NCBI RefSeq assembly: GCF_900143565.1
Contig: NZ_FREX01000004.1
Location: 124,001 to 188,000 of the forward strand
Length of the DNA stretch: 64,000 nt
Direction of reading: 5' to 3'
Origin: Pseudovibrio sp. Alg231-02
GTDB lineage: Bacteria > Pseudomonadota > Alphaproteobacteria > Rhizobiales > Stappiaceae
The stretch's first letter is position 1; the number at the start of each line of letters is the position of its first letter. Positions 49,741-58,344 of the stretch are shown in pieces. Both the position numbers and the translations under genes were made by a program. The notes under the pieces are model-generated. The model made no database searches, was not told the origin of the DNA, and worked only from the letters and a program-made list of their open reading frames with translations.

Positions 49741-50790
49741 ATGGGTACTTTTGAACGCTACCTCTCAGTCTGGGTAGGGCTTGCAATGGCTCTGGGGGTA
49801 GGGGCAGGCCTCCTTCAACCTGGCCTTTTTCAGATCATCGGTGACTTGCAGGTCGGCGGGATCAATCTGGTCATCGCGGTTCTGATCTGGCTTATGATCT
49901 ATCCAATGATGGTGCAGGTCGAGTTCACCGAGGTTCGCAATTGCTTTGTGAAACCAAAGGGCCTTATCGTAACGCTGGCCATGAACTGGCTGGTGAAACC
50001 CTTCACCATGGCAGCTCTGGCCGTGCTGTTCATGCGCCATATCTTCGCGCCGTTCATTCCGGCAGATCTGGCGGATCAATACATCGCAGGCATGATCTTG
50101 CTTGGCGTTGCTCCCTGTACGGCGATGGTGTTTGTCTGGTCGTATCTAACAAAGGGCAATGCAAGTTATACGGTGGCACAGGTTGCGACCAATGACCTGA
50201 TTATGATCTTCGCTTTCGCGCCAATCGCGGCGTTTTTGCTGGATGTCTCAAACATCATTGTCCCATGGGATGTGTTGTTGGTTTCAACCGCACTGTTTGT
50301 TGCGTTGCCATTGGGGGCAGGGTGGTTGACCCGGCTCGGGCTCAAAGACAAAGAACACCTTTCTTCATTCAGTGCAGGGATGAAACCATTCTCGATTGCG
50401 GGTCTGGTGGGCACGGTGTTCTTGCTGTTTGGTCTTCAGGCTGACAACATCATTTCATCACCAGCAGATATCGTTCTCATCGCGATTCCGCTTCTCATCC
50501 AAACTGTCCTGATTTTCTTCGTCGCATACTTCTGGATGCGGAAGTGGCGCCAGCCGCACAATGTTGCAGCGCCCGGCGCAATGATTGGTGCGTCGAACTT
50601 CTTTGAGTTGGCCGTCGCTGTGGCAATCAGTTTGTTCGGCGTCACCTCCGGAGCTGCCTTGGCAACCATCGTTGGTGTACTGGTTGAAGTGCCGGTGATG
50701 TTGGTGCTGGTTTCTTATGCCAACCGGACTCGCGGTCAGTTCTCTAAGGACGATCAGGTCCCTGCGTCAACAGCCCATTCCAAAACTTAA
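49741..50790 (+). CDS. acr3: ACR3 family arsenite efflux permease
   Basis: A 349-residue permease with ten predicted helices. It has the ACR3 signature [19 protein letters not shown], whose Cys is needed for As(III) transport, and the later [18 protein letters not shown]. It exports arsenite. AGGAGA precedes the ATG. No arsC reductase lies nearby. It is co-regulated with arsR by the twin operators and ends in a terminator. Confidence 0.9.
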   Translation: MGTFERYLSVWVGLAMALGVGAGLLQPGLFQIIGDLQVGGINLVIAVLIWLMIYPMMVQVEFTEVRNCFVKPKGLIVTLAMNWLVKPFTMAALAVLFMRHIFAPFIPADLADQYIAGMILLGVAPCTAMVFVWSYLTKGNASYTVAQVATNDLIMIFAFAPIAAFLLDVSNIIVPWDVLLVSTALFVALPLGAGWLTRLGLKDKEHLSSFSAGMKPFSIAGLVGTVFLLFGLQADNIISSPADIVLIAIPLLIQTVLIFFVAYFWMRKWRQPHNVAAPGAMIGASNFFELAVAVAISLFGVTSGAALATIVGVLVEVPVMLVLVSYANRTRGQFSKDDQVPASTAHSKT

Positions 50791-50796
50791 GCGTGA

Positions 50797-50824
50797 GGGC
50801 AGGGGAGTGATCTCCTGCCCTTCG
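50797..50824 (+). terminator. terminator of the ars operon
   Basis: GGGCA...TGCCC with inner GGAG/CTCC and a two-base bulge, loop TGAT, followed by TTCGTCTCTC, six bases past the stop. Confidence 0.65.
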
Positions 50825-50895
50825 TCTCTCTTGGTTTTTCGTTCTTCTCTGAGTATGCTCATGGTCTATTGCACCAGTTATTTTATGAGCAACTT

Positions 50896-51405
50896 ATGAC
50901 CCCCAACAATATTCCCGTTCTCAGCAACGGCGTTTCCGTTTTTCTTCTCGACCTGAATGCAGAGGAGCCGCAAGTCTTGCTTATGCGCCGCGCTGATACT
51001 TTGCTCGGCGCCTGGTGTCAGGTCGCAGGCAAGGTTGAACCAAACGAGACCGGCTGGGAAGCAGCATTACGAGAGGTGAAAGAGGAAACCGGTTTGGTCC
51101 TCACCGAACTCTGGTCTGCTGATCTGTGTGAAGAATTTTATGTTCCAGAAAAGAACATCATCCAAAAACTGCCAGTGTTCGTGAGCTTTGTTTCCAGCGA
51201 AACGCCAATCACCATCAACGAAGAACACGATGCCTATCAATGGTTTTCGTTTGATGATGCCATGGAGCTCTTCAGCTTTCCCGGCCAGCGCCGCGTTCTT
51301 GAATATCTCCATGCCGAGTTCGTAACACGCAAAGCAAGCCCACATCTTCGGATCAAGTTACCGACACAGCAGGACGAAGAGGCCAGCGAAGTTTTAAGCT
51401 CCTGA
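50896..51405 (+). CDS. Nudix hydrolase
   Basis: A 169-residue Nudix protein. The Nudix box GX5EX7REUXEEXGU is complete in GKVEPNETGWEAALREV followed by KEETGL. It hydrolyses nucleoside diphosphates linked to another moiety, of unknown identity. ATG 50896 is chosen; the nine-codon extension to TTG 50869 lacks support. The region upstream contains no clear promoter. Confidence 0.86.
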   Translation: MTPNNIPVLSNGVSVFLLDLNAEEPQVLLMRRADTLLGAWCQVAGKVEPNETGWEAALREVKEETGLVLTELWSADLCEEFYVPEKNIIQKLPVFVSFVSSETPITINEEHDAYQWFSFDDAMELFSFPGQRRVLEYLHAEFVTRKASPHLRIKLPTQQDEEASEVLSS

Positions 51406-51454
51406 CATTCCACATTCTCTCTTCATGGAAGTGCCGGAACTCTGGTGGTATTGA

Positions 51455-51685
51455 ATGCTGAACGAACTCATTCTTCTGAGACACGGTGAAAGTGAGCACA
51501 TGCTGAAAGGTGTTATGGGAGGTTGGACAAATTCAACACTTACACCTCACGGGATCACTCAAGTGAAGCAAACCGCGGAATGGATAACTGAGAAAACCGG
51601 AAATGAGTTTACTAAAGTCCGGCAATTGCGTGAGTTGAACAACGGCGTGGCAAAGGACCTCTCAAAAGCATGGTTGATTACGTAG
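51455..51685 (+). pseudogene. remnant of a histidine phosphatase family gene
   Basis: A 76-codon frame beginning with LILLRHGESEH, the RHG phosphohistidine motif, and GGWTNSTLTPHGITQVKQTAEWI. It then jumps directly to RELNNGVAKDLSKA, a block that in intact relatives comes after a segment with the SSDL.RA.QTA helix. About 35-40 residues are missing there, and the C-terminal half with the second catalytic His is gone, replaced by the grpB start that overlaps its end. It cannot be a working phosphatase. Confidence 0.7.
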
Positions 51686-52188
51686 TTCCCCATGACCCCA
51701 AATGGAAAAATGACTTCTGCCATGAGGCTTCTTTGATCAAGGAGGGGCTAGGCAGAACTGACATTGAACTTCATCATATCGGCAGCACCTCAGTGGAGGG
51801 TATCCTTGCCAAACCAATCATTGACTTATTAGGCGTTGTATCTGATGTGCGTGCGCTCGATACAACGAGCGACGTATTCGAAGGTCTCGGATATGAGATC
51901 ATGGGTGCGTATGGTATTGATGGCAGACGGTATTTTCGAAAGATGGATGGGGCGGGGAAACGAACACATCATCTTCATGTCTATGAAACAGGATCGCCCC
52001 ACATTGAGCGGCACCTTGCATTTCGTGACTACCTGATCGCTCATCCAAACAAGGCGGCTGAATATTCAAACTTAAAGGCGATGCTAACATCAGCGGATAC
52101 CGTTACATGGGATTCCTATTTGGACGGTAAAGAGCCCTTCATTCTCGCCACCGAGCAAGAAGCACTCGAATGGTTCAGGTCGATATGA
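51670..52188 (+). CDS. GrpB family nucleotidyltransferase-fold protein
   Basis: A 172-residue GrpB/UPF0157 protein: HHIGSTSVEGILAKPIIDLLGVV (the GST...KPIID nucleotidyltransferase motif) and HHLHVYETGSPHIERHLAFRDYL. Its biochemical role is not established. Its ATG lies inside the 3' end of the phosphatase remnant (16 bases), so the remnant was truncated by the junction with this gene. Confidence 0.86.
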   Translation: MVDYVVPHDPKWKNDFCHEASLIKEGLGRTDIELHHIGSTSVEGILAKPIIDLLGVVSDVRALDTTSDVFEGLGYEIMGAYGIDGRRYFRKMDGAGKRTHHLHVYETGSPHIERHLAFRDYLIAHPNKAAEYSNLKAMLTSADTVTWDSYLDGKEPFILATEQEALEWFRSI

Positions 52189-52245
52189 ACTCGCGTTAAC
52201 CTGCTGTTTCTCGCCCAGTCAGTAAGCGCCCCCACCAACACCTCA

Positions 52246-52274
52246 CTTGCGGATCCATCTGCCACATCCGCAAG
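52246..52274 (-). terminator. stem-loop after repC
   Basis: CTTGCGGAT (52246-52254) and ATCCGCAAG (52266-52274), a perfect 9-bp stem with an 11-base loop, 20 bases past the repC stop. There is no T-run on the minus strand, so it could be a weak terminator or a protein site. Confidence 0.5.
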
Positions 52275-52293
52275 AAACCGGTATTGCAGACCC

Positions 52294-53595
52294 TTACCCC
52301 AGAGCCAGGCCATAAAGCGACTTGTGCAGGGCGAGTTTTCCGTCCTTGGCGCGGTCAACGCAGGCGCGGAAGTAACCCGCCGGTCGCGAAATGCCTTCAG
52401 GATCGCGCAGGGTTTTTTCAACCGTCACCACCAGAACCGCCGCAGCCATTTTTTCGCCCAGTGTCACAACCGCTTGTTTCCAGCCATCTTCGGAAAGGCC
52501 AATAGCCAAACGAAGCTGCTCGCCAGACTGCGCAAGCTCGAACCAGCTTGAAAACTGCATGCCCAACATTTCCTGGGTCTCTGTTGTTGCGCTATCAATC
52601 AAACCAATGGAAATAGCAGATAAATGCTCACTTAAACCGTTATCTAACTGACCAGATTGCCGAGATTGCAATTGAGCTGGAGCATTGGATTTGGCAGAGA
52701 ATTTGCTTGATTGATCTTTTTCAAGAGCAATCTTCGTAGCTTCGTTAGAAGCGGAGTTGGTATTTGAGTAGCCATCGTTAGATGGCTGCCGTGTTTTACT
52801 ATTTATATGAGTTTGATGGGTTGTAATATTATAAGGGGTGACATCAATGTCATGGTCGCCTGACATTTTAGCATATTTATTGATATCTGAGGCAGTTTGC
52901 TCGTCCCCGGTTTTGTCTTCTGCGAGCTCTTCCACAACCAGTTCGTAGAGTTTTGAGACCTTGTCTGCCCGCTCAAGAAGCAGCATTGGCGTTTCCATAA
53001 TGGCAGAGAGTTCTTCCAGGAACACGGTACAATCCACGCCTTCGCTTTGGCCGGTCCGGCAAGCATCAACGATTGCACGAGACAGCCGGTTAACAGTCCG
53101 CTTTGCTTCCTGCTCTGCCCGCACCCGTGCCTGAAACTCTTCCCCGATCCGTTTGATCTCATCAATCCGCTGGCGTGCTGGCGAAAAGTCAAAACCATAT
53201 CCACGGTCAATCTCACCACTTGCACCATTGCGGTAGATAAAACGACGGCCTGTTGAACTGTCGCGGTATGCCAGTATGCCCACCTCAACCAGTCGCTTAA
53301 GTGCGCGGATCACCGTGCGCGTGGAGCGGCAAACGTATTCAGCCAACTTGTCATTGGAGATCGCCACCAGCGGACGGCGGTCCTGTTTCCAGTCATCTGC
53401 CCGTGTCAGGCCGATCAGAATATCGAGAATATGGTAGGCGGTACCATCAATCCCCAGAGCAGGGGCCGCCTTTTTTAACGTGATCGCCACCTCGGCTTTT
53501 GTTGTTTTGACGATATCATTCGCCATTGCCAGTCGCTGGCTTTCCAACATGCCGGGTGTCATTTTGCGAAAGGACGCAACACCGGTGCTTTGCAT
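52294..53595 (-). CDS. repC: replication initiator RepC
   Basis: A 433-residue initiator of repABC replicons. Typical opening TPGMLESQRLAMAN, central winged-helix block (DDWKQDRRPLVAISNDKLAEYV, then TRTVIRALKRLVEVGILAYRDSSTGRRFIYR) and a C-terminal block GISRPAGYFRACVDRAKDGKL that is strongly conserved in the family. RepC binds the origin inside its own gene and sets copy number. ATG 53595 is used; the frame extends further with no support. The middle (residues about 230-310) is AT-rich DNA. Confidence 0.92.
   Translation of the reverse strand: MQSTGVASFRKMTPGMLESQRLAMANDIVKTTKAEVAITLKKAAPALGIDGTAYHILDILIGLTRADDWKQDRRPLVAISNDKLAEYVCRSTRTVIRALKRLVEVGILAYRDSSTGRRFIYRNGASGEIDRGYGFDFSPARQRIDEIKRIGEEFQARVRAEQEAKRTVNRLSRAIVDACRTGQSEGVDCTVFLEELSAIMETPMLLLERADKVSKLYELVVEELAEDKTGDEQTASDINKYAKMSGDHDIDVTPYNITTHQTHINSKTRQPSNDGYSNTNSASNEATKIALEKDQSSKFSAKSNAPAQLQSRQSGQLDNGLSEHLSAISIGLIDSATTETQEMLGMQFSSWFELAQSGEQLRLAIGLSEDGWKQAVVTLGEKMAAAVLVVTVEKTLRDPEGISRPAGYFRACVDRAKDGKLALHKSLYGLALG
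52680..52880. other. oriV: predicted replication origin inside repC
   Basis: A stretch of repC that is markedly richer in A and T than the rest of the gene, with short repeats. In repABC plasmids the origin maps to an AT-rich stretch within repC. The boundaries are by eye. Confidence 0.5.
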
Positions 53596-53708
53596 AGCTA
53601 ACCCATTCACCGAAGGAAAACCCAAGGTGTTATCCAAGTAAGATTGGGGATTGAGCGCCCGAAAAAGCAAAAATGCGCCACAAAGGGTTTCAAGAAAGCA
53701 TTGCTGAC

Positions 53709-53738
53709 TTGATTCGCACCGCGCGTTCGTCGTAGGAT
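53709..53738 (+). promoter_or_regulatory. promoter of the counter-transcribed RNA
   Basis: TTGATT (53709-53714), 18-base spacer, TAGGAT (53733-53738), reading opposite to the rep genes in the 254-bp gap between repB and repC. Confidence 0.6.
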
Positions 53739-53744
53739 GATCGT

Positions 53745-53830
53745 GCTAAAGATGGTCCTCGACGAGTGCTCTTCACTCTCTTGGGCGACGATTTTGGGGC
53801 CTTGCTGATTGCCGTCAGCAGGGCCTTTCG
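53745..53830 (+). ncRNA. repABC counter-transcribed RNA (ctRNA, incompatibility determinant)
   Basis: Between the promoter at 53709 and a terminator at 53798 lies about 85 bases with no gene, on the strand opposite to repC. This is the position of the ctRNA in repABC replicons, which pairs with the repC leader and lowers RepC synthesis. It can form a GAGTG/CACTC hairpin before the terminator stem. The ends are estimated from the promoter and the hairpin. Confidence 0.75.
53798..53828 (+). terminator. terminator of the ctRNA
   Basis: GGCCTTGCTGA/TCAGCAGGGCC, 11 pairs including one G-T, loop TTGCCG, followed by TTTCG. On the minus strand the same hairpin lies in the repC leader and can act as the attenuator that the ctRNA modulates. 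Confidence 0.8.
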
Positions 53831-53849
53831 TCATTCAGGGGTTACACCA

Positions 53850-54923
53850 TCAGGCATCCTCCCCCTTCGTGTCTTCAAATTTGGCAATCAGGCCCGGCAG
53901 CTCTTTCAGCAGGAAGGAGCCAAAGTCACTCTGCGTTTTGCTATCAACGGAGAAGACGGTCGCTTTGCCAGTGTGCTTGACGAGCACATGCTTGTTTCCA
54001 AGCCATTCAGAAGATTTCGCGGCACGGGTATGAGCTGCAACAGCAATCTCACCAGAAGAGGACGCAGAACCTGCCTCCATCTCGCTTGGCGTTTCCTGCA
54101 GCAGCTGCAACACTTCGCTAAACCGCTCATCGCTGTGCAGCTCTGTGAATGAGTCCAGCGCAAACAGCGAGGCAATCGCTTTTTCGTGGTTCGGCGCCAG
54201 CTGGCCCTCGTGGAAGAAACTTGCCATCTCTTCCCAACGTGGCCGCCCGATTTTTGGAGCAGGCCCAATCACACGCAAAAACTCCTCAGGCATGGTTGCC
54301 GCCAGCTTGCGGAGTTTGGAAACGAGAGACTTGTCTTTGCCAATGGCTTTGACAATGAGCGTCTGCGGGTAATCTTGCGCAAGGCGGAAAACAAACAAGC
54401 AGGTTTCAATGAAACTCAGGTCTTTCCGTTCATGGTTTTCCTGGCCTTGAGCCACCAGCAATTCTTCATCAGAGAGCGGTTTTATGACACCGCGGACGGG
54501 CTTGCCCAAAGCGCGGCAGGCTTTCCAACGACGGTGGCCATAAGCAATCTGGTAGATGCCATCTTCATCTGGCGCAGGACGCACCAGAATTGGCACTTGC
54601 TGTCCGGTCTCAGCAATAGACTCTTTGAGCGCCTCAAATGCCGGATCAAACGCAACTTCCATACGGTCCGCAACAAAGGAGGGTTGAACCTGTTCCGGGT
54701 TCAACTCCACCACATTGTCGGAGGTCGCCATTTGCGTGTTCAGCGTTTTCAACTCTTCACGCAGTTTGTCGCGTTCGTCCTTGATCAGGTTGATCTCGGC
54801 TGCACCAATAGCACCGGACGACAAGCGGGGGCGCGGCGCTGTTGCATCCGCAACCATGCCTGCCATACCGCCGCCTGAAAACAGCGTGTCTAATGCGTTT
54901 TTCCGGTCCTTAGCTTTGTTCAT
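53850..54923 (-). CDS. repB: partition protein RepB
   Basis: A 357-residue ParB-family centromere-binding protein. The N-terminus MNKAKDRKNALDTLFSGG is typical of RepB. Residues 70-170 hold the ParB nuclease-like domain with YGHRRWKACRALG (GHRR at 129-132) and GQENHERKDLS. The helix-turn-helix that binds parS follows (VKAIGKDKSLVSKLRKLA). The start overlaps the repA stop by four bases (ATGA), so the two are translationally coupled. It works with RepA and parS to segregate the replicon. Confidence 0.92.
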   Translation of the reverse strand: MNKAKDRKNALDTLFSGGGMAGMVADATAPRPRLSSGAIGAAEINLIKDERDKLREELKTLNTQMATSDNVVELNPEQVQPSFVADRMEVAFDPAFEALKESIAETGQQVPILVRPAPDEDGIYQIAYGHRRWKACRALGKPVRGVIKPLSDEELLVAQGQENHERKDLSFIETCLFVFRLAQDYPQTLIVKAIGKDKSLVSKLRKLAATMPEEFLRVIGPAPKIGRPRWEEMASFFHEGQLAPNHEKAIASLFALDSFTELHSDERFSEVLQLLQETPSEMEAGSASSSGEIAVAAHTRAAKSSEWLGNKHVLVKHTGKATVFSVDSKTQSDFGSFLLKELPGLIAKFEDTKGEDA

Positions 54924-56140
54924 AGTGTTCGACCCCAAGAGCTGCGGAGAAGATCTTCAATTTCACGGTTTACCGAATCCATGGATTCAAGCGCACGCTT
55001 AAGCGTTTCGCGGCCAATGGCGCCCGGTTCCAGTTCGTAAAGCGATTTCTTTTCAAGGCCCGCATTGGCAACCGCGGTGGATTCCAAAGCTGGCGATGTC
55101 AGCACATCCTCACCAAAGAGGGCACGTAACAAGCCAACCACACGGGTTTGCGGGCTGTCATTTGGATTGTGACGGGTCACAAGGAACCGCATCCAATCCA
55201 GATTCATTTCGCCGCCATTGTTCTCAATCACGGCCATCAGGTCAGAACTCATGCCGAGGAACTGGTTACAGCTTGCAAGGTCCAGCATCTGCGGGTGCAG
55301 CGTGATGAGCAATCCGGTGGATGCAAACAGCGCGCCCAGAGTGAGGAAGCCAAGCTGTGGCGGACAATCGATCACAACAACATCGTAGCGATCATCAACT
55401 TCGTTCAGAACGTTGCGGATGCGGCGGAAGAAGATGTTTTCGCCGGTAGACGCACCAGAAGCGATCGCGGTTGGAACGATGTGTTCGAACTCGGCCAGCT
55501 CAAGGTTGGCCGGAACCAGATCCAGATTGTCAAAATAGGTCGGGCGGATCACATCACCCAGTGTACGGCGGCCTTCATCATAACGCAGAGCACCAAACAA
55601 GGTGCAGTTTGGCTCAACATCAAACTCAGGCTGCACACCAAACATCGCAGAAAGCGAGGCTTGCGGATCAAGATCAATCGCGAGCACACGGTAGCCGCGC
55701 AGAGCCAGATAATGGGCAAGATGCGTGCTGGTGGTGGTCTTTGCGGAGCCACCTTTAAAGTTGGCGCACGCAATCACCTGCAGCTTTTCACCGTCGCGAC
55801 GGCGCGGCAGAATGTTAACGGCTTCATCACCCTTTTTACGGGCGGCAAGCACTTCACGGATCGCGTTGATCTGCTGCAGCGTGTAACTGCGGCGGCCATT
55901 GGCAAGACGGGTTGGCGTCGGGCCTTCTCCGTCCAGATCCAGCTGGCGAATGGTGCTTTCAGAAACACCGATAAGACGGGCAACATCGACAGAAGAAAAC
56001 GAGCGCAGCAATTTATGCGCTTCAGGCGGATAAAGTTCTTGTCTTAACCGGTGCAGCTGGCCAGAAAGGAGCTGCGAATAACGGGAGATCTTCTCAGACG
56101 GAGTTTCCTCACGCAAAAGAGTGTTGTTGCCGTATTCCAC
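54920..56140 (-). CDS. repA: partition ATPase RepA
   Basis: A 406-residue ParA-type ATPase. Residues 48-92 are a MerR-like DNA-binding helix-turn-helix (VARLIGVSESTIRQLDLDGEGP), then a deviant Walker A KGGSAKTT (129-136), Walker A' region DLDPQ (156-160) and VVVIDCPPQLG. RepA represses the operon and drives partition. The start is GTG 56140. Upstream palindromes at 56253 and 56282 are candidate operators. Confidence 0.93.
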   Translation of the reverse strand: MEYGNNTLLREETPSEKISRYSQLLSGQLHRLRQELYPPEAHKLLRSFSSVDVARLIGVSESTIRQLDLDGEGPTPTRLANGRRSYTLQQINAIREVLAARKKGDEAVNILPRRRDGEKLQVIACANFKGGSAKTTTSTHLAHYLALRGYRVLAIDLDPQASLSAMFGVQPEFDVEPNCTLFGALRYDEGRRTLGDVIRPTYFDNLDLVPANLELAEFEHIVPTAIASGASTGENIFFRRIRNVLNEVDDRYDVVVIDCPPQLGFLTLGALFASTGLLITLHPQMLDLASCNQFLGMSSDLMAVIENNGGEMNLDWMRFLVTRHNPNDSPQTRVVGLLRALFGEDVLTSPALESTAVANAGLEKKSLYELEPGAIGRETLKRALESMDSVNREIEDLLRSSWGRTL

Positions 56141-56985
56141 TTCGCTTAGCCCTCAAACGGTTCTAGTCATCTACAAACGGAAAGTGCGCCCATATGGCCC
56201 GTGTTTGCGTCGAAAGGGTAACCAACCTGTAGTTCAGTTCAATCCCTTTTTGGTTAATCCTCATTAACACTTATGATCATCGCCTCTCTGAGAGGCATAA
56301 TATCTATTATTTTCAATCAGTTATGCTGTTTCAAAAACTCAAAAACGAGGCGTGCATAAAATCGACAAAACAACCGATCCATTTCTCCAGAAACATATTC
56401 ATGCGTCAGCTCGCTGCGACTCAATCATCCAGCTTCTGATTCTCACGCCTCCTCACTGAGCAATAACACTGCGTGGAGCAGGGGGGATAAGTTTTCTGAA
56501 ACACCAGAGATAAGCTGAGCAATTCATCGCGTATTGGGGGGAGATATTTTGCGATCTATAAGTGATTTCCACTTAGAGCGTTGCTAATAGTTTCTGCCGT
56601 TTATACGCGAAGAAGTGAGCTGGCAGAGTATAGTTGAGATTATTTTATTAAAATAGCGAATAAACTCTATTTCTGTTCATCGAACTCTAAGTAAGTCTGA
56701 TTCATATGCTCAATGAATAAGACCGTACTTACACATTTTTTTAAAAATAATCGATAATTCGACGTTATTTTCCATAAAACACTCTCGTTTTATTGGAAAG
56801 TTATGTCATTCCTACGCAATTTCATTGCTTTTATAGTTCAGATATTGTTTTACAATTGATGTAATAAGAAGGCCAATTCATATTTGCAATTTAACTTGGC
56901 CGGATAACAAAACAAATGACCTAGTTTCCATACCGACGAAAAGAAACGCCAAATTGCATAGATAATAATTGTAAGGCAGATAACT
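56141..56985. other. 845-bp AT-rich gap upstream of repA
   Basis: No reading frame is convincing. It contains the repA control region near 56.25 kb; the half toward the GntR gene (56.65-56.98 kb) is very AT-rich and holds nothing I can name. Confidence 0.6.
56253..56296. promoter_or_regulatory. two palindromes upstream of repA
   Basis: GTTAAT-CCTC-ATTAAC (56253-56268) and GCCTCTC-T-GAGAGGC (56282-56296), both perfect. The first has the GTT...AAC ends of the parS consensus but CT instead of GC in the centre. They lie about 115-155 bases upstream of the repA start, a fitting place for RepA/RepB autoregulation. Confidence 0.55.
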
Positions 56986-57693
56986 TTGAAAATAGAGGAT
57001 ACCTTAGAAAGAGCCGTAACATCGGTCACTGCACAAAACGTCCCGTCATCCGCCTCTCTCATTGACAGGGCCTACGCGCACCTGCGGGCGGCAATTTTGT
57101 CTGGCCAGCTTGAGCCGGGCAGTAAATTGCGCATTCGCGAGATGTGCAGCACATTTGATGTTGGGCCTACACCTGTACGCGAAGCACTTTCCCGTCTGGT
57201 GTCTCAAGGACTGGTTGCCACGCAATCTCATAAGGGATTTTATATTCCAGAACTTTCGCAAAAAGAGTTTCAGGATATTATTGATCAGCGCCGCCTTCTT
57301 GAAAGCGCAACGGTGAGAACCGCCGTTGAAAAGGGCGACGCTCAGTGGCGTGAAAGCGTGCTGGACGCCTACCATGCTCTGCAGGAAATTGAGCGGACAT
57401 GGCAAGCTTCACGGCGTGATTTCTGGAATGAATGGGAAGAAGCCAACCGCGTGTTTCATATGACGTTGGTTGAGGGAGCAGGCTCCAGTTGGGCAAGCCG
57501 GTTCTTGCATATGCTTCATGACCAGTGCACCCGCTACCGCGCTGCCATGCGCCGTGCCGGGTTTATTTCAGAAGGCGTTCAGGATGATCACACTCAGCTG
57601 ATCAATGCTGTGCGCACTGGGGACGGTGAACTGGCCGAGCAAACGATCAAAGCACATGTTGATCGTCTACCTGCTCTTTGCATGCCATCTTAG
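56986..57693 (+). CDS. GntR family (FCD-type) transcriptional regulator
   Basis: A 235-residue regulator: winged helix (LRAAILSGQLEPGSKLRIREMCSTF, then GPTPVREALSRLVSQGLV) and an all-helical FCD domain with metal-type residues (RRLLESATVR, FHMTLVEGAGS, DDHTQLINAVRTGD). FadR-like members sense acids of central or sugar-acid metabolism. The start TTG 56986 has AAGGCAG nine bases upstream. It has no operon partner. Confidence 0.84.
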   Translation: MKIEDTLERAVTSVTAQNVPSSASLIDRAYAHLRAAILSGQLEPGSKLRIREMCSTFDVGPTPVREALSRLVSQGLVATQSHKGFYIPELSQKEFQDIIDQRRLLESATVRTAVEKGDAQWRESVLDAYHALQEIERTWQASRRDFWNEWEEANRVFHMTLVEGAGSSWASRFLHMLHDQCTRYRAAMRRAGFISEGVQDDHTQLINAVRTGDGELAEQTIKAHVDRLPALCMPS

Positions 57694-57797
57694 AGCGCGT
57701 TCCGTTTGATTGGTTTCAATCAGACGACAAGAATTCGCTCCACCAAAGATATTAGAGCGCGATGCGTGAATGTTAATGAACGCGGCGTGCTCTAATG
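57694..57797. repeat. RIME-like intergenic palindromes after gntR
   Basis: Two units in tandem: TTAGAGCGCG...TGATTG-GTTT-CAATCA and TTAGAGCGCGATGCG...GCTCTAA, the second closing on itself with 7-bp outer arms. The AGAGCGCG core resembles common alphaproteobacterial intergenic palindromes and the element at 7645. They may end transcription from both convergent genes. Confidence 0.5.
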
Positions 57798-57813
57798 GCT
57801 TGATATATTGAAC

Positions 57814-58344
57814 TTATTGTCGGTGAGAGACTTGTTCTCCCACCGCAATAGCCGGTGAGTGATCCAGAATTGCCTCTGGTGAGCGCAAACGCTGCCAGGT
57901 TTGATGAGCATCAGCCTGAGCAGTGATATCCTCGTATCCAAGCGCGCTGTAAAACTTCAACGCAGGCTGATTGATGCGGTGCACTTTCAACTCGTGCCTG
58001 CAGCCATAATTTTCCAGCAAAAACTGAAGTGCCTGTCGCCCGAACCCGCGTTTGTGGTGGGCGTAGTCTATGTACAGCGAATGCAGGAAGTGCTCTGGCG
58101 TGAAGTAGCCAATGAAGCCGATACGCTCTCCTGCATACTTCAAGACCCAGACATCCTCCCCCTCAACAAGGCTTTGAAACTGGCTGGCATCTACGAGGCT
58201 GGTGTAGTCATAAGCAAACGTACGGCTCGCCACGCTCTCATAGAGCGCAGCGAGCACGTCGTGGTCGTCAGATGTGTAGGGCAGGATTTGGAGCAAGCCT
58301 TGCCTTCCGTGTTCAAGGTCAGGCTTTACTGGCCGTCCAGACAT
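57814..58344 (-). CDS. GNAT family N-acetyltransferase
   Basis: A 176-residue GNAT protein: VLKYAGERIGFIGYFTPEHFLHSLYIDYAHHKRGFGRQALQFLLE contains the acetyl-CoA-binding loop motif A (H-x-x-x-G-F-G-R). The acceptor is unknown. The start codon lies within the last codons of gshA (overlap about 19 bases), so it is made from the gshA transcript. Confidence 0.83.
   Translation of the reverse strand: MSGRPVKPDLEHGRQGLLQILPYTSDDHDVLAALYESVASRTFAYDYTSLVDASQFQSLVEGEDVWVLKYAGERIGFIGYFTPEHFLHSLYIDYAHHKRGFGRQALQFLLENYGCRHELKVHRINQPALKFYSALGYEDITAQADAHQTWQRLRSPEAILDHSPAIAVGEQVSHRQ

Noticed and set aside
52803-53288. 161-codon frame inside repC
   Set aside because: Same strand, different frame of a certain repC; no motifs.
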